Shown here piece after piece: positions 9,269 through 22,677 of a DNA stretch of 64,000 nt (its first letter is position 1; the number at the start of each line of letters is the position of its first letter). Source of the DNA: Lysobacteraceae bacterium SCN 69-320 (GTDB lineage: Bacteria; Pseudomonadota; Gammaproteobacteria; Xanthomonadales; Rhodanobacteraceae); NCBI GenBank assembly GCA_001725155.1, contig MEFP01000009.1, positions 62,001-126,000 on the forward strand. The letters are read 5' to 3'. The position numbers and the translations under genes were made by a program. Under the pieces are notes generated by a model that was not told the origin of the DNA, did no database searches, and saw only the letters and a program-made list of their open reading frames with translations.

Positions 9269-10284
9269 GTGCCGGTCAGCAGATGCGAACTGCGCGGCAG
9301 GGCCATGGCTGCGAGCAGGCGCTCCAGTTCGATCCAGGCATCGCCGGCGCCGCGGCCCTTGCTGATGCGGTCGATGCGCGCGGCCTGGGCCAGGCATTGT
9401 TCCCAATGCGCCAGGCCGCCGCGCTGCAGCGCCTTGCGGTAGACACCTTCGCGCGCCGGATAGATGCGCTCGCTGCGGAAGGCCTGGGCCGGATTCGGCG
9501 CCGCGGCCAGCCGCACGAGCAATTGCAGCTGATACAGCAGCAGCCCCATGAGACCGGGCACCTGCTCGCCTTCGGCGCGCAGCCCCGCGGCGATGCGCAG
9601 CGCACGCGCCGCGTCGCCGGCCAGTGCCGCGTCGGTCAGCTTGAACGCGTCGTAGCGCGCGCTGTCGGCGACGAGATCTTCCAGGGTCGCCGCATCGAGC
9701 ACGCGGTCGCCGGCCAGCAGCGCGAGCTTGTCGATCTCCTGCGCGGCAGCGAGCAGATTGCCTTCGCTGCGCTCGGCCAGCACGTCGATGGCGTCGCGGC
9801 CGGCCCGGATGCCGCGCGCGGCCATGCGCTGGCCGATCCAGGCCGGCAGATCGTCCGGGCGCAGCGGCGCGATCGGCACGAACACGCCGGCCGCCTCGAC
9901 CGCGTCGACCCAGGCCGCATGATGCTGCTTGCTCCACTGCGTGGACGTGATCAGCAGCACCGTGTCCGGCGGCGGCCGCTGGCAATACTCGATGATCGCC
10001 GCGGCCCCGTCCTTGTTCGGCTTGCCGGTCGGCACGCGCAGGTCGATGAGCTTGCGCGAGGCGAACAGCGACATGCCGCTGGCCGCACGCGCGAGGTCGT
10101 CCCAGTCAAAGCCGCTTTCGGCGTCCAGAATCTCGCGTTCGAGATAGCCGAGCTCGCGCGCCCGCGCCCGCAACGCGTCGCTGGCCTCGATCAGCAGCAG
10201 ATGCTCGTCGCCGGCCAGGAAATAGACCGGCTTGAGCACGTCGCCGGCGAGCTGCTGGCGCAGTTGCGGCAGGCTCAGGCTCAT
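9265..10284 (-). CDS. holA: DNA polymerase III delta subunit
   Basis: A 339-residue clamp-loader subunit that opens the beta sliding clamp. The N-terminal [16 protein letters not shown] (residues about 19-34) is the degenerate P-loop of delta; [20 protein letters not shown] and [17 protein letters not shown] (about 150-190) match domain II, and the helical C-terminus contains [13 protein letters not shown] and [12 protein letters not shown] segments. ATG start at 10284; lptE ends 14 bp upstream. It shares 4 bp with nadD. Confidence 0.95.
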   Translation of the reverse strand: MSLSLPQLRQQLAGDVLKPVYFLAGDEHLLLIEASDALRARARELGYLEREILDAESGFDWDDLARAASGMSLFASRKLIDLRVPTGKPNKDGAAAIIEYCQRPPPDTVLLITSTQWSKQHHAAWVDAVEAAGVFVPIAPLRPDDLPAWIGQRMAARGIRAGRDAIDVLAERSEGNLLAAAQEIDKLALLAGDRVLDAATLEDLVADSARYDAFKLTDAALAGDAARALRIAAGLRAEGEQVPGLMGLLLYQLQLLVRLAAAPNPAQAFRSERIYPAREGVYRKALQRGGLAHWEQCLAQAARIDRISKGRGAGDAWIELERLLAAMALPRSSHLLTGT

Positions 10285-10298
10285 CGCCGCGTGATCGG

Positions 10299-10799
10299 CT
10301 AGTTCGCGCGGCCCAGCGCTGCGAGACGGCGCAGGATGGCCTGCACCATGTCCCGCTGCAGCTGCTTGCGCAGTTCGTCTTCCTGCGCGGCGACGCCGAG
10401 CACCTGGGTCTCGTCGAAGGTGTAGTCGCGGCTGAGCTCGATGGACTGGCGCGGCAGCACGGCCTTGCCGTCGGCGTCGACGGCTTCGATCTCGACCTTG
10501 TAGCGCATCGTGTATTCGCGCACGCGCGCACTGGCGCCGACCGACAGCGCCTCGGGCGCGAGCGAGCTGACCGGGATCCTCAGCGTCGCTATGCCGCTGC
10601 CGGCCGCGTCCTCGACCTTGGCGCCGGCACGCGTCAGCGCGTCGGGCAGGTCGCGGTACAGGAGGTTGCCCGGATCGGCGATCTCGATGTGCAGGCGCGC
10701 GAGGCTCGCCGGCAGTTGCGCCTGCTCGCGCAGATGGAAACCACAGCCGGCCAGCGCCAGCGCCGTTGCCACGAGGATTGCCCGCCACAGAGTCCGCAT
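10299..10799 (-). CDS. lptE: LPS-assembly lipoprotein LptE
   Basis: A 166-residue outer-membrane lipoprotein that plugs the LptD barrel in lipopolysaccharide export. A lipoprotein signal with the lipobox LALAGC (Cys at about residue 19) is followed by GFHLRE, the family's typical start after the lipidated cysteine. TMRYKVEIEAVDADGKAVL and SRDYTFDETQVLG fit the LptE fold. It begins 1 bp after the leuS stop, as in E. coli. Confidence 0.93.
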   Translation of the reverse strand: MRTLWRAILVATALALAGCGFHLREQAQLPASLARLHIEIADPGNLLYRDLPDALTRAGAKVEDAAGSGIATLRIPVSSLAPEALSVGASARVREYTMRYKVEIEAVDADGKAVLPRQSIELSRDYTFDETQVLGVAAQEDELRKQLQRDMVQAILRRLAALGRAN

Positions 10800-10800
10800 A

Positions 10801-15004
<4,204 letters not shown>

Positions 15005-15014
<10 letters not shown>

Positions 15015-15036
15015 GGCCTTGCGGCCTCACGGGACC
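15005..15036 (+). terminator. Perfect 14-bp stem-loop at the end of the amidohydrolase gene
   Basis: GGTCCCGTGAGGCC (15005-15018), loop TTGC, and its exact complement (15023-15036) overlap the TGA stop at 15012-15014. It has no T tract, so it may act as a Rho-dependent or mRNA-end-protecting structure, or be the first part of the repeat region that follows. Confidence 0.6.
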
Positions 15037-15232
15037 GGGAATCGGGAGTGGGGAATCGGGAATCGTCGTGCGGAGCGTCGCCAGTACAGGCGCCTCGCTG
15101 CGCTTCTGACGATTCCCGGCTCCCGATTCCCCCATTCCCGGCCTCTTCGGGGAACCGTCGAGCAGAGCGTGGCCGATGACGGCACCTCGTTGCACTTCTG
15201 ACGACTCCCCGATTGTCCATTCCCGATTCCCG
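15035..15232. repeat. GGGAATCGGGAATCG-type inverted and tandem repeat region
   Basis: A left arm at 15035-15066 (CCGGGAATCGGGAGTGGGGA...) has an imperfect inverted partner at 15108-15141 (GACGATTCCCGGCTCCCGAT...). A direct copy of the right arm with its flank recurs 92 bp later: GCTGCGCTTCTGACGATTCC near 15097 versus GTTGCACTTCTGACGACTCC near 15189. Repeats rich in CGATTCCCGATTCCC are common between genes in Xanthomonadaceae. The region fills most of the gap between the amidohydrolase and the thioredoxin-like gene and codes for nothing. Confidence 0.75.
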
Positions 15233-15289
15233 CCCTTGATCACGTACGCTCGCGCACCTACATCGCGACGATCTTTCAAGGAGCCCCTC

Positions 15290-16150
15290 ATGGCCGAGTC
15301 CGCCCACGTCTTCGACGCCACCCAGACCAATTTCGAGGCCGAGGTCATCCGCGCCTCGCTGCAGACGCCCGTGCTGATCGACTTCTGGGCTGACTGGTGC
15401 GCGCCGTGCCGCCAGCTCGGCCCCGTGCTCGAGAAGCTGGCCACCGACTACGCCGGCGCGTTCCGCCTGGCCAAGGTCGACACCGAAGCCGAAATGCAGC
15501 TGGCCTCGATCTTCGGCATCCGCTCGCTGCCGACCGTGGTGCTGGTCAAGGAAGGCCAGATGATCGACGGCTTCATGGGCGCGCTGCCCGAATCGGCCGT
15601 GCGCGAATTCCTGACCAAGCACGGCATCGTGCCGGGCGAGGCCGAAGCGGCCGTCGAGGTGGATCCTTACGCCGACGAGACGCCGTTCGAGGCGATCAAT
15701 CGCCTGCAGCAGGAAATCGCCGACAACCCGGACAAGCCCGAGCTCAAGCTCGACCTGGCCCTGGCGCTGATGCAGTCCGGCAACGCCGCGGCGGCCGAGG
15801 CCGAGCTCGATGCGCTGCCGGCCAAGTACGCCAGCGACACGAAGGCGGTGCGCCTGCGCGGCCAGCTCGATTTCGCGCGCGCGCTGGACGGCGCGCCGTC
15901 GCTGGCCGAGCTGCGCGCGCGCATCGAGCGCGATCCGGCCGACCTGGCCGCGCGCGATCTGCTGGGCGTGCGCCTGCTGATCGACGGCGAGGCCGCCGCC
16001 GGACTCGACCAGTTCCTGCAGGTGCTGAAGCTGCAGCGCGACTGGCAGGACGGCCAGGCGAAGAAACGCCTGATCGCCGCGTTCAACGTGCTCGACGACG
16101 AGGACCTCGTCGGCAGCTACCGGCGCAAGATGTCGGCCGTGCTGTTCTGA
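15290..16150 (+). CDS. Thioredoxin/TPR co-chaperone, CnoX (YbbN)-like
   Basis: A 286-residue cytosolic protein: thioredoxin domain at residues about 10-108 with the redox motif WCAPC (about 34-38) and cis-proline loop RSLPTVVLV, then a TPR-like helical region to the end. This is the architecture of CnoX/YbbN, a holdase that hands substrates to GroEL and DnaK and protects cysteines during hypochlorite stress. E. coli CnoX has SQHC and lacks thiol reductase activity, whereas this protein keeps both cysteines. The start at 15290 has AAGGAG at about 7 bases. DUF4442 follows after 7 bp. Confidence 0.92.
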   Translation: MAESAHVFDATQTNFEAEVIRASLQTPVLIDFWADWCAPCRQLGPVLEKLATDYAGAFRLAKVDTEAEMQLASIFGIRSLPTVVLVKEGQMIDGFMGALPESAVREFLTKHGIVPGEAEAAVEVDPYADETPFEAINRLQQEIADNPDKPELKLDLALALMQSGNAAAAEAELDALPAKYASDTKAVRLRGQLDFARALDGAPSLAELRARIERDPADLAARDLLGVRLLIDGEAAAGLDQFLQVLKLQRDWQDGQAKKRLIAAFNVLDDEDLVGSYRRKMSAVLF

Positions 16151-16157
16151 GGGGCAC

Positions 16158-16619
16158 GTGAAGGTCACCCCGGCGCGCCTGCGCCGCTTCATGAATGTCT
16201 GGCCGCCGTTCCTGTTCAGCGGCATCCGCGTCGAACACGTCGCGCCGGACTGGCGCGGCGCACGCGTGCGCCTGAAGCTGGCCTGGTACAACCGCAACTA
16301 CGTGCGCACGCATTTCGGCGGCAGCCTGTTCGCGATGACCGATCCGTTCTGGATGATACTGGTCATGGAATGCCTGGGCCGCGACTACGTGGTCTGGGAT
16401 CAGGCCGGCAGCATCGAGTTCATCGCGCCGGGCCGCGAGGACGTCTTTGCCGAGTTCCGCGTCGAGGAAAGCGTGCTCGACGAACTGCGCGCGGCGACCG
16501 CCAACGGCGAGAAGGCCCTGCGCTGGTTCGACACCGAGATCCGCACCGCCGGCGGCGAACTGATCGCACGCGTGCGCAAGCAGCTCTACGTGCGGCGCAA
16601 GCGCACGCGCGGCGACTGA
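16158..16619 (+). CDS. DUF4442 hot-dog-fold protein
   Basis: A 153-residue soluble protein beginning with GTG at 16158, directly after a GAGGGG stretch and 7 bp from the previous stop. LAWYNRNYVRTHFGGSLFAM (about 41-60) followed by a beta-rich tail is the pattern of the DUF4442/PaaI-like hot-dog thioesterase superfamily. No catalytic acid or base can be assigned with confidence. Close spacing suggests co-transcription with the CnoX-like gene, but no functional link is known. Confidence 0.8.
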   Translation: MKVTPARLRRFMNVWPPFLFSGIRVEHVAPDWRGARVRLKLAWYNRNYVRTHFGGSLFAMTDPFWMILVMECLGRDYVVWDQAGSIEFIAPGREDVFAEFRVEESVLDELRAATANGEKALRWFDTEIRTAGGELIARVRKQLYVRRKRTRGD

Positions 16620-16948
16620 CGCAACAGCCTGAAATACCACCCCTGCACCCCGCCCGGCCGAGCCCTACGGCCGGACCTGCGGGTGGCGATGCGCACGAAA
16701 AGCCGTTCCGCGCAGCAGCCGGCGGGCCGGCATCGCAGCCACCGGCGGATTCCCGCCCGGCCACTGCAGGCTTACGCCCGATCCTGCAGCCCTGAGGGGC
16801 CGGGCCAGCGCCGCGAGGGTGATCCCGTCCGCACCGGTTAAGGTCCTCCGCCCGATAGCGCGTATCCACTGCCAGCGCCGCCGATGACGGCGCCGGGAGT
16901 CGAGCCTGCAACAGGCCGCTTCCCTCGCACCCCTGTGAGGATCCCTGC
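16620..16948. other. 329-bp intergenic region with two hairpins
   Basis: No gene is seen. CCGGCCG (16654-16660) pairs with CGGCCGG (16668-16674) about 35 bp after the DUF4442 stop and could end that transcript, though no T tract follows. CTGCAGG (16764-16770) pairs with CCTGCAG (16783-16789). The stretch probably also holds the promoter and leader of the secreted beta-helix gene; no convincing -35/-10 pair or riboswitch fold was recognised. Confidence 0.5.
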
Positions 16949-19669
16949 ATGTCCCTGAATCCCCTGCGCCGATTCCGCATCTGGCTGCTCGCCGCGGCGG
17001 CGTTGTTCGCCGCCGCCGATGCCGCCGCGCAAAGCCGCTTCGTCGTCACCGATCCGCGCGACTCCGGTCCCGGCACCCTGCGCGACGCGATCAATCAGGC
17101 CAACGCCAACCCCGACCGCAGCACGATCGACTTCGACATCGACACGAACGGATTCGGCAGCGGTCCCTGGCGCATCGTGCCGCGATCCAACCTGCCGGAG
17201 TTCAAGACGCCGGTGATCGTGCGCGGATACTCGCAGCCCGGCGCGATCCCGCCGACCTCGGTCGGCAACGGCAAGTTCATGATCGAGATCGACACCGGCA
17301 ACGTCGAATACGGCCTGCTGTTCGTTCGCGGCGCCGAAAACAGCATCGTCAACGGCTTTTCCTTCGTCAACGGCCATGGCACGTCGCCGGCGCTGCTGAT
17401 CATGGCCGACGGCGTGCGCGCAACGGCCAATGTCATCGGCATCCATGCCGACGGCACGCCGGACCCCTACGGCGGCATCGGCATCGGCGCAGTCTGCGGC
17501 AACGGCATCGTCATCGGCGGGCCGCAGCCGACCAGCGGCAATCTGATCTACGGCGCGCGCTCCGGCATCCTGATCACCGGCGCCAACCATGTCGTGCAGA
17601 ACAACTGGCTCGGCATGGACCCGATCGGCGGCAGCCCGCTGAACGGCATGATCCTGCGCGACGGTCTGCTGTCGGGAAAGATCGCCGTCAATCCGCCCAA
17701 GCATCTGCTGAACGTCTATACGGCGGACGTGCAGAAGAGCTATTTCGGACTGCGCGATTCGCTGATCGCCGACAACCGCTTCACCCTGGTCCAGGACAAC
17801 GCGATCCGCCTGCTCGGCGGCAACCTCAATCCGACCAGCGGCAACACGATCCAGCGCAACGTGTTCGGCCGCGACGTCTGGGGCGTCGGCAATGCCTACG
17901 TCGACGTCGCCGTGCGCCTGAGCGACGACGCGCGCGACAACCTCGTCAGCGACAACATCATCGGCCGGGCCAACTCCGGCCTGCTGCTCGGCGACGCGCT
18001 GCAGTCGCCGCCGACCCTGGCCGGCAGCGGCAACCGGCTGAGCCGCAATCTGCAGTTCGACGTCGCCTATACGATGATCGGCCTGGACGCGGCCAATCAT
18101 TTCGCGCCGCTGAACAATGACCCGCGCGACGCCGACAGCGGCCCGGACGGCCTGCAGAATCATCCGGAACTGTCCAGCGCCAGCGCCGCCGGCGGCGTCG
18201 AAGGCCGCCTGAACGCTGCGCCGCAGGGCCGCTACACGGTCGAATTCTTCGTCGGCGCGAGCTGCCATCCCAGTGGTCGCGGTGCGGCGGATTTCTATCT
18301 CGGCAGCACCGAGGTCGCCACCGACGCGAACGGCAGCGCGACGTTCTCCACGCTGTTTCCGCAGCGTCCGTTCGGCGGCCTGCGCGCCGGCGATCAGGTC
18401 AGCGCGACAGCGACCGACGCGGCCGGCAACACCTCGGAAATGTCGCGGTGCCTGAAACTCGAGGCTGCGGTGCAGCCGACGCTCGTGCTCGCGCCGTTGG
18501 GCTCGCCGCGTCCGGCCATGGATACGTCGCTGACCATCAGCGCGACGATCAGCGGCAGCACCAGCCATCCGCCCGGCGGCGAGATCGCGTTCTTCGCGAG
18601 CACCGCGACCGGCCGCCGCGAACTCGGCCGCGCCACGATCAGCGGCGGCCGCGCCGCGCTGGCCACGCCGGCGCAGGGTTTCTTCGTCAATGCCGGCCGT
18701 TACCAGATCGAGGCGGAATACGCCGGCGACGGCTACCACTCGCCGACCCGCACGGCAGCGCAGTCGCTGGTCGTGTTCCGCCCGGCGATCGCCACCCTGG
18801 ACTACACCTGGTCCTCGCCCGTACGCCGTGATCTGTCCAACGGCGAGCGCGAATATTACGAGACGCCGTCGCGTACCTGGCGCCGCCTGGGCAGCAAGCC
18901 CGATGACGTGTGGGTCGACAGCGAACGCTTCGGCGGCGCCCGCCTCGACAGCATGGTCGTGCGCGACGCCGGCGGCGTCTATCAGCAGATCGACACCCGC
19001 GGCCAGCGCTCGGCGCTGAACAGCCGCGCGATCCGCGCCAACGCGCAGATCGTCGATCTGCTGCAGGCCGATCAGGACGTGCGCACCGATGCGATCGTGC
19101 GCGACCCGTCGGCCGGCTGGCTGCTCGTGCATTGCGCGTTCGTCATCGACAACTGCGAGCGCGCCGACCGTCTCGATATCAACCTCGAATACGAATTCGT
19201 GCTCAGCGGCGAATTCAACGGCGACGGCCTGACCGACCTGGCCTGGCGCAACCGCAGCAGTGGCGACATCACGATCTGGCTCATGGACGGCGAAAAGCCG
19301 CTGCGCAGCTACGACATCCAACCGTCCAACGGCGCGCAGCTCGTCGCTGCGGCCGACGTCAACGGCGACGGCTACGACGATCTGGTCTGGCAGGCGCCCA
19401 GCGGCCTGATCATCAGCCTGATGGATCAGGGCCTGCCGCGCCGGGATCTCAACGTGGCGCTGCCCTCGACGACGACCGCGGCCATCGGCAGCACCCACCT
19501 GGCTTCCCGCGGCGACCGCGACTACGGCTTCGGCCACCTGCTGCTGCGCGACTCGGCCAGCGGCGAGGCTCTGGTCTGGCGCGACGCGCGCCTGTTCGGC
19601 AGCGGCCTCGTGGTGACGCCGCAGACGCTGTATCTCGACCCGAACTACGACGTCGAGCGCACGCGCTGA
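16949..19669 (+). CDS. Large secreted right-handed beta-helix protein with Ig-like and FG-GAP-like modules
   Basis: A 906-residue exported protein. Order: signal peptide (1 to about 27, ending AAAQS); beta-helix at about 30-400 opening with DSGPGTLRDAINQANANP, typical of CSLREA-like/parallel beta-helix proteins; a beta module at about 410-505 (SCHPSGRGAADFYLGS... AGNTSEMSRC); an Ig-like repeat at about 507-610 (PPGGEIAFFAS...YQIEAEYAGDGYHSPT); and FG-GAP/VCBS-like repeats at about 750-830 with DxNxDG-type calcium loops (GEFNGDGLTDLAWR, ADVNGDGYDDLVWQ). Function unknown; probably a surface or matrix protein. It shares its N-terminal half with the gene at 45836-48472 but has a different C-terminus. 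Confidence 0.8.
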   Translation: MSLNPLRRFRIWLLAAAALFAAADAAAQSRFVVTDPRDSGPGTLRDAINQANANPDRSTIDFDIDTNGFGSGPWRIVPRSNLPEFKTPVIVRGYSQPGAIPPTSVGNGKFMIEIDTGNVEYGLLFVRGAENSIVNGFSFVNGHGTSPALLIMADGVRATANVIGIHADGTPDPYGGIGIGAVCGNGIVIGGPQPTSGNLIYGARSGILITGANHVVQNNWLGMDPIGGSPLNGMILRDGLLSGKIAVNPPKHLLNVYTADVQKSYFGLRDSLIADNRFTLVQDNAIRLLGGNLNPTSGNTIQRNVFGRDVWGVGNAYVDVAVRLSDDARDNLVSDNIIGRANSGLLLGDALQSPPTLAGSGNRLSRNLQFDVAYTMIGLDAANHFAPLNNDPRDADSGPDGLQNHPELSSASAAGGVEGRLNAAPQGRYTVEFFVGASCHPSGRGAADFYLGSTEVATDANGSATFSTLFPQRPFGGLRAGDQVSATATDAAGNTSEMSRCLKLEAAVQPTLVLAPLGSPRPAMDTSLTISATISGSTSHPPGGEIAFFASTATGRRELGRATISGGRAALATPAQGFFVNAGRYQIEAEYAGDGYHSPTRTAAQSLVVFRPAIATLDYTWSSPVRRDLSNGEREYYETPSRTWRRLGSKPDDVWVDSERFGGARLDSMVVRDAGGVYQQIDTRGQRSALNSRAIRANAQIVDLLQADQDVRTDAIVRDPSAGWLLVHCAFVIDNCERADRLDINLEYEFVLSGEFNGDGLTDLAWRNRSSGDITIWLMDGEKPLRSYDIQPSNGAQLVAAADVNGDGYDDLVWQAPSGLIISLMDQGLPRRDLNVALPSTTTAAIGSTHLASRGDRDYGFGHLLLRDSASGEALVWRDARLFGSGLVVTPQTLYLDPNYDVERTR

Positions 19670-19679
19670 GCACGTCGGA

Positions 19680-19705
19680 CCGGCCGGCGCCGTAGCGCCG
19701 GCCGG
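19680..19705. terminator. Bidirectional terminator hairpin between convergent genes
   Basis: CCGGCCGGCGC (19680-19690), loop CGTA, perfect complement (19695-19705): an 11-bp all-G/C stem placed between the ends of the beta-helix gene (19669) and the opposing kinase gene (19712). No long T tract on either side. Confidence 0.7.
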
Positions 19706-19711
19706 CACCGA

Positions 19712-20305
19712 TCAGCGCGGGATCCCGGCGATACCGGCCACGGCTTCCACGACGAGCCGGCAGACCTCGGCCGCCGGCAGACGCGCGTCGATGCTCAGCG
19801 CACCCGGCGGCGGCGGCTCCATGCGCGCGAGCACCTCGCCGACGATGGCCGGATCGCGGTCGCGCGCGAGATGGCGGTTGCCGGCCACGTCGCGGGCGAT
19901 GCGCTCGCGGCACAGCTCCGAGGGACAGTCGAGAAAGATCGGCACCGGCGTATAGGCGTACTGGCGCACGACCTGATCGACCCGGGCCAGGTCGGCGCGG
20001 CGCGAGAACGTGCAGCCGTCGATGACGCTGGACACGCCGAGCATGCAGTTGACCTCCAGCGCCAGCAGCACGCCGCGGAACGAGGCTCGCTTCTCCACGA
20101 AGCTGTAGCTGCAGCGCGGGAACATGGCGTGGCGGATCTGGTCGCGATCCACGCAGCGATAGTCGAGCTGGTCGGCCAGCGCACGCGCCACGACGCTCTT
20201 GCCGGCGCCGGGCAGACCGATCAGGGCGACCACGACGGGCCGGCCCGTCCGGACCGCTGGCGGCGGCGGGCGACTCGCGGGTACGGGCGTCGGCGCGGAG
20301 TTCAT
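19712..20305 (-). CDS. P-loop (AAA_33-type) small-molecule kinase of unknown substrate
   Basis: A 197-residue protein with Walker A GLPGAGKS at about 29-36 and a kinase-like layout (DRDQIRHAMFP after strand 2, SVIDGCTFSRRADL near 105, lid-like SELCRERIARDVAGNRH near 135), as in predicted gluconate/adenylylsulfate-type kinases. The substrate cannot be inferred. ATG at 20305 is chosen because upstream in-frame codons are proline-poor, unconserved-looking sequence; starts back to 20422 are open. It is divergent from the Ser/Thr kinase gene. Confidence 0.75.
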   Translation of the reverse strand: MNSAPTPVPASRPPPPAVRTGRPVVVALIGLPGAGKSVVARALADQLDYRCVDRDQIRHAMFPRCSYSFVEKRASFRGVLLALEVNCMLGVSSVIDGCTFSRRADLARVDQVVRQYAYTPVPIFLDCPSELCRERIARDVAGNRHLARDRDPAIVGEVLARMEPPPPGALSIDARLPAAEVCRLVVEAVAGIAGIPR

Positions 20306-20389
20306 CGCGCGCCAGCCTGCCACGGGCTCGCCGCAGGCGCCAGCCGCCGGGCGGCGAAGCACGCAACCATTCCTATACACGGCTTCCGA

Positions 20390-20402
20390 TAGAATGGCGG
20401 CC
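20390..20402 (+). promoter_or_regulatory. -10/discriminator of the Ser/Thr kinase gene
   Basis: TAGAAT (20390-20395) followed by GGCGGCC, ending 25 bp before the ATG at 20428. No good -35 is seen. Same pattern as eleven other sites in this window. Confidence 0.5.
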
Positions 20403-20427
20403 GTTTCCCCCTCCCCCATCACGGCCG

Positions 20428-22677
20428 ATGACCGCCAATCCGGGCATTCCGTTCGAAATTCCCGGTTACCGCATCACCCGCCAGCTCGGTCAGGGCGGCA
20501 TGGCGACGGTGTATCTGGCCGTCCAGACCGCGCTGGAGCGCGAAGTCGCGATCAAGGTGCTCGGCGCCGACCGCGCGCCGAGCGAAGACCTGATCAAGCG
20601 CTTCGAGAACGAGGCGCGCCTGATCGCACGGCTGGACCATCCGCACATCGTCAGCATCTACGAGGTCGGCCGCGCCTCCAGCGGCCATCTCTATTACACC
20701 CTGCCCTATCTGCCCAACGGCGACCTGACCGCGCGCAAGGACGGCGGCGACCAGCGCCGCATCATCGGGATCCTGCGCTGTCTGGCCCAGGCGCTGGGCT
20801 ACGCCCACGAGCACGGCATCGTGCATCGCGACGTCAAGCCCGAGAACGTACTGTTCGACAAGCTCGACCGGCCGCTGCTGACCGACTTCGGCATCGCGCT
20901 GGCGCGGCATTCCGACGTGCGCGTGACGCGCGAGGGCGCGACCCTGGGCTCCACCGGCTACATGAGCCCGGAACAGGCCCGCGGCCAGGCGCTGGACGGG
21001 CGTTCCGACCTCTACAGCCTCGGCGTCATGGCCTATGAGCTGCTGACCGGCGACCTGCCGTTCCACGGGCCGGATGCGCTGTCGGTCGCGCTGGCCCATG
21101 TCGAGCAGCCCGCGCCGCGGCTGCCGCCGACGCGGCGCGCCTGGCAGCCGCTGATGGACCGGCTGCTGGCCAAGGATCCGGACCAGCGCTACGCCAATGC
21201 GGCCGAGCTGCTGGACGGGCTGGACCAGGTCGAAAACGAGCTCGAGCAGCGCCGCAACGGCGACCCGGCGCCGGCCTGGCGCGAGCGCATGCGCGAATGG
21301 CCGGCCAGCCTCTGGGTCGGCCTGGCCTCGATCGCCGGCACCTTGCTGCTGCTGGCCATGCTGCTCTGGCCCAAGGGCCAGGAGCCGCCCGAATCGCGCT
21401 TCGTCACGGTGCCGGCCACGGCCGGCGCGAGCGGACTCGCCGACGCGCCCGACACGGCGGTGAATCCGCTCCCCACCGGCGCGGCGCCCACTGACGCCGC
21501 CGCAGCCAGGACCAAGGCTGCGCTCGACGCCGCACCGCGCCAGCTGCAGGCCGGCAACCTCACGACGCCGGCCGGCGACAACGCGGCCGAGAGCTACCTG
21601 CTCGTCCTGAGCCTGGACAAGGCCAACGCCGCCGCCCGCGACGGGCTCGACCGCGTCTTCGCCGCGTTGGGCCAGCGCGCCGATCAGGCGCTGAGCACCC
21701 ATGATGCCGGCGCGCTGCGCGACCAGCTCGAACAGGCGCGCATGCTGGCCGAACGCGCCGACCTGCGCGACAGCCCGACCTGGACCGGCTATCTGGCGGG
21801 CCGCGAAGCGGCGTTCGGCGAACGTCTGCAGGCGCTGCAACGCACGGGTTCGGCCGAGCAGCTGGCCGCACTGGGCCCGTTCGTGGAACTGCTGGCCCAG
21901 GACCAGCCCGCGCTGCGCACACACTGGCAGGAAGCACAACGCCAGCTCGCCGCACGCGCGCGGCCGGCCGGCGAGCTGGAACCGGCACTGATCTACGTGC
22001 CGGCCGAACTGGACGGCCATCGCCTCGACCACGCCTTCGAACTCGGCCGCACCGAGATCACGCGTGCCGAGTACGCGCGCTTCGTGCGCGCGACCGGCCG
22101 TGGGGCCGCGCGCTGCCGTGAACCGCTGCGGCCGCTGTCGCGCCTCAAGAGCCTGCAATGGCGCGATCCGGATTTCCCCCAGGGCGACGACGAGCCGGTG
22201 GTCTGCGTCAGCTGGGAAGACGCCAATGCCTATGCACGCTGGCTCAGCAGCCAGACCGGCGCGCGCTACCGCCTGCCCAGCGAGGCCGAATGGGTGCATG
22301 CGGCGCAGAGCGTCGCGCGCGGCGGCGCCTGCGAGCAGGGCAACGTCGCCGACGCGAGCATGGGCACGCGCTGGACCCTGGCCAGCCGCTACAAATGTTC
22401 CGACGGCCGTGCGCATACCGCGCCGGTCGCGCACTACAAGGCCAGCTCGATCGGCCTGTACGACCTCGTCGGCAACGCCAGCGAATGGACGACGGGCTGC
22501 GCCGCCAAGGACTGCTCCGAACGGGTGTTCCGCGGCACCTCCTGGCGCGACGGCCCCGACGAGACCACGGTCGGCCGCCGCGGCGACAGCGCCACGGACA
22601 CCGGCTATACGACCATCGGCTTCCGTCTCGTGCGCGAGCTGGAGCCGGCGGCCGCCACCGCAGCGGCGACGCCGTGA
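20428..22677 (+). CDS. Membrane Ser/Thr protein kinase fused to an FGE-sulfatase-like domain
   Basis: A 749-residue protein. An active Hanks-type kinase fills residues about 13-270: glycine loop GQGGMATVY (21-29), K43 in VAIKVL, HRDVKPEN (133-140), DFG (153-155), GSTGYMSPEQ. One membrane segment (about 295-314, WVGLASIAGTLLLLAMLLW) is followed by a helical periplasmic stretch (about 330-510) and a C-terminal FGE/SUMF1 domain (about 515-735; RLPSEAEW, RGTSWRDGP, IGFRLVRE). The cysteine pair that copper-dependent formylglycine enzymes carry after RGxSW is absent, so the domain is probably a binding or sensing module. The downstream DUF502 gene overlaps by GTGA. Confidence 0.92.
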   Translation: MTANPGIPFEIPGYRITRQLGQGGMATVYLAVQTALEREVAIKVLGADRAPSEDLIKRFENEARLIARLDHPHIVSIYEVGRASSGHLYYTLPYLPNGDLTARKDGGDQRRIIGILRCLAQALGYAHEHGIVHRDVKPENVLFDKLDRPLLTDFGIALARHSDVRVTREGATLGSTGYMSPEQARGQALDGRSDLYSLGVMAYELLTGDLPFHGPDALSVALAHVEQPAPRLPPTRRAWQPLMDRLLAKDPDQRYANAAELLDGLDQVENELEQRRNGDPAPAWRERMREWPASLWVGLASIAGTLLLLAMLLWPKGQEPPESRFVTVPATAGASGLADAPDTAVNPLPTGAAPTDAAAARTKAALDAAPRQLQAGNLTTPAGDNAAESYLLVLSLDKANAAARDGLDRVFAALGQRADQALSTHDAGALRDQLEQARMLAERADLRDSPTWTGYLAGREAAFGERLQALQRTGSAEQLAALGPFVELLAQDQPALRTHWQEAQRQLAARARPAGELEPALIYVPAELDGHRLDHAFELGRTEITRAEYARFVRATGRGAARCREPLRPLSRLKSLQWRDPDFPQGDDEPVVCVSWEDANAYARWLSSQTGARYRLPSEAEWVHAAQSVARGGACEQGNVADASMGTRWTLASRYKCSDGRAHTAPVAHYKASSIGLYDLVGNASEWTTGCAAKDCSERVFRGTSWRDGPDETTVGRRGDSATDTGYTTIGFRLVRELEPAAATAAATP

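Noticed and set aside
16681..16948. Possible cyclic-di-GMP or other riboswitch before the secreted beta-helix gene
   Set aside because: The conserved bases of known riboswitch families are not seen. Only two short G/C hairpins are present.
20428..22677. FGE domain read as a sulfatase-modifying enzyme
   Set aside because: The catalytic cysteine pair is missing and no sulfatase gene is in the window.
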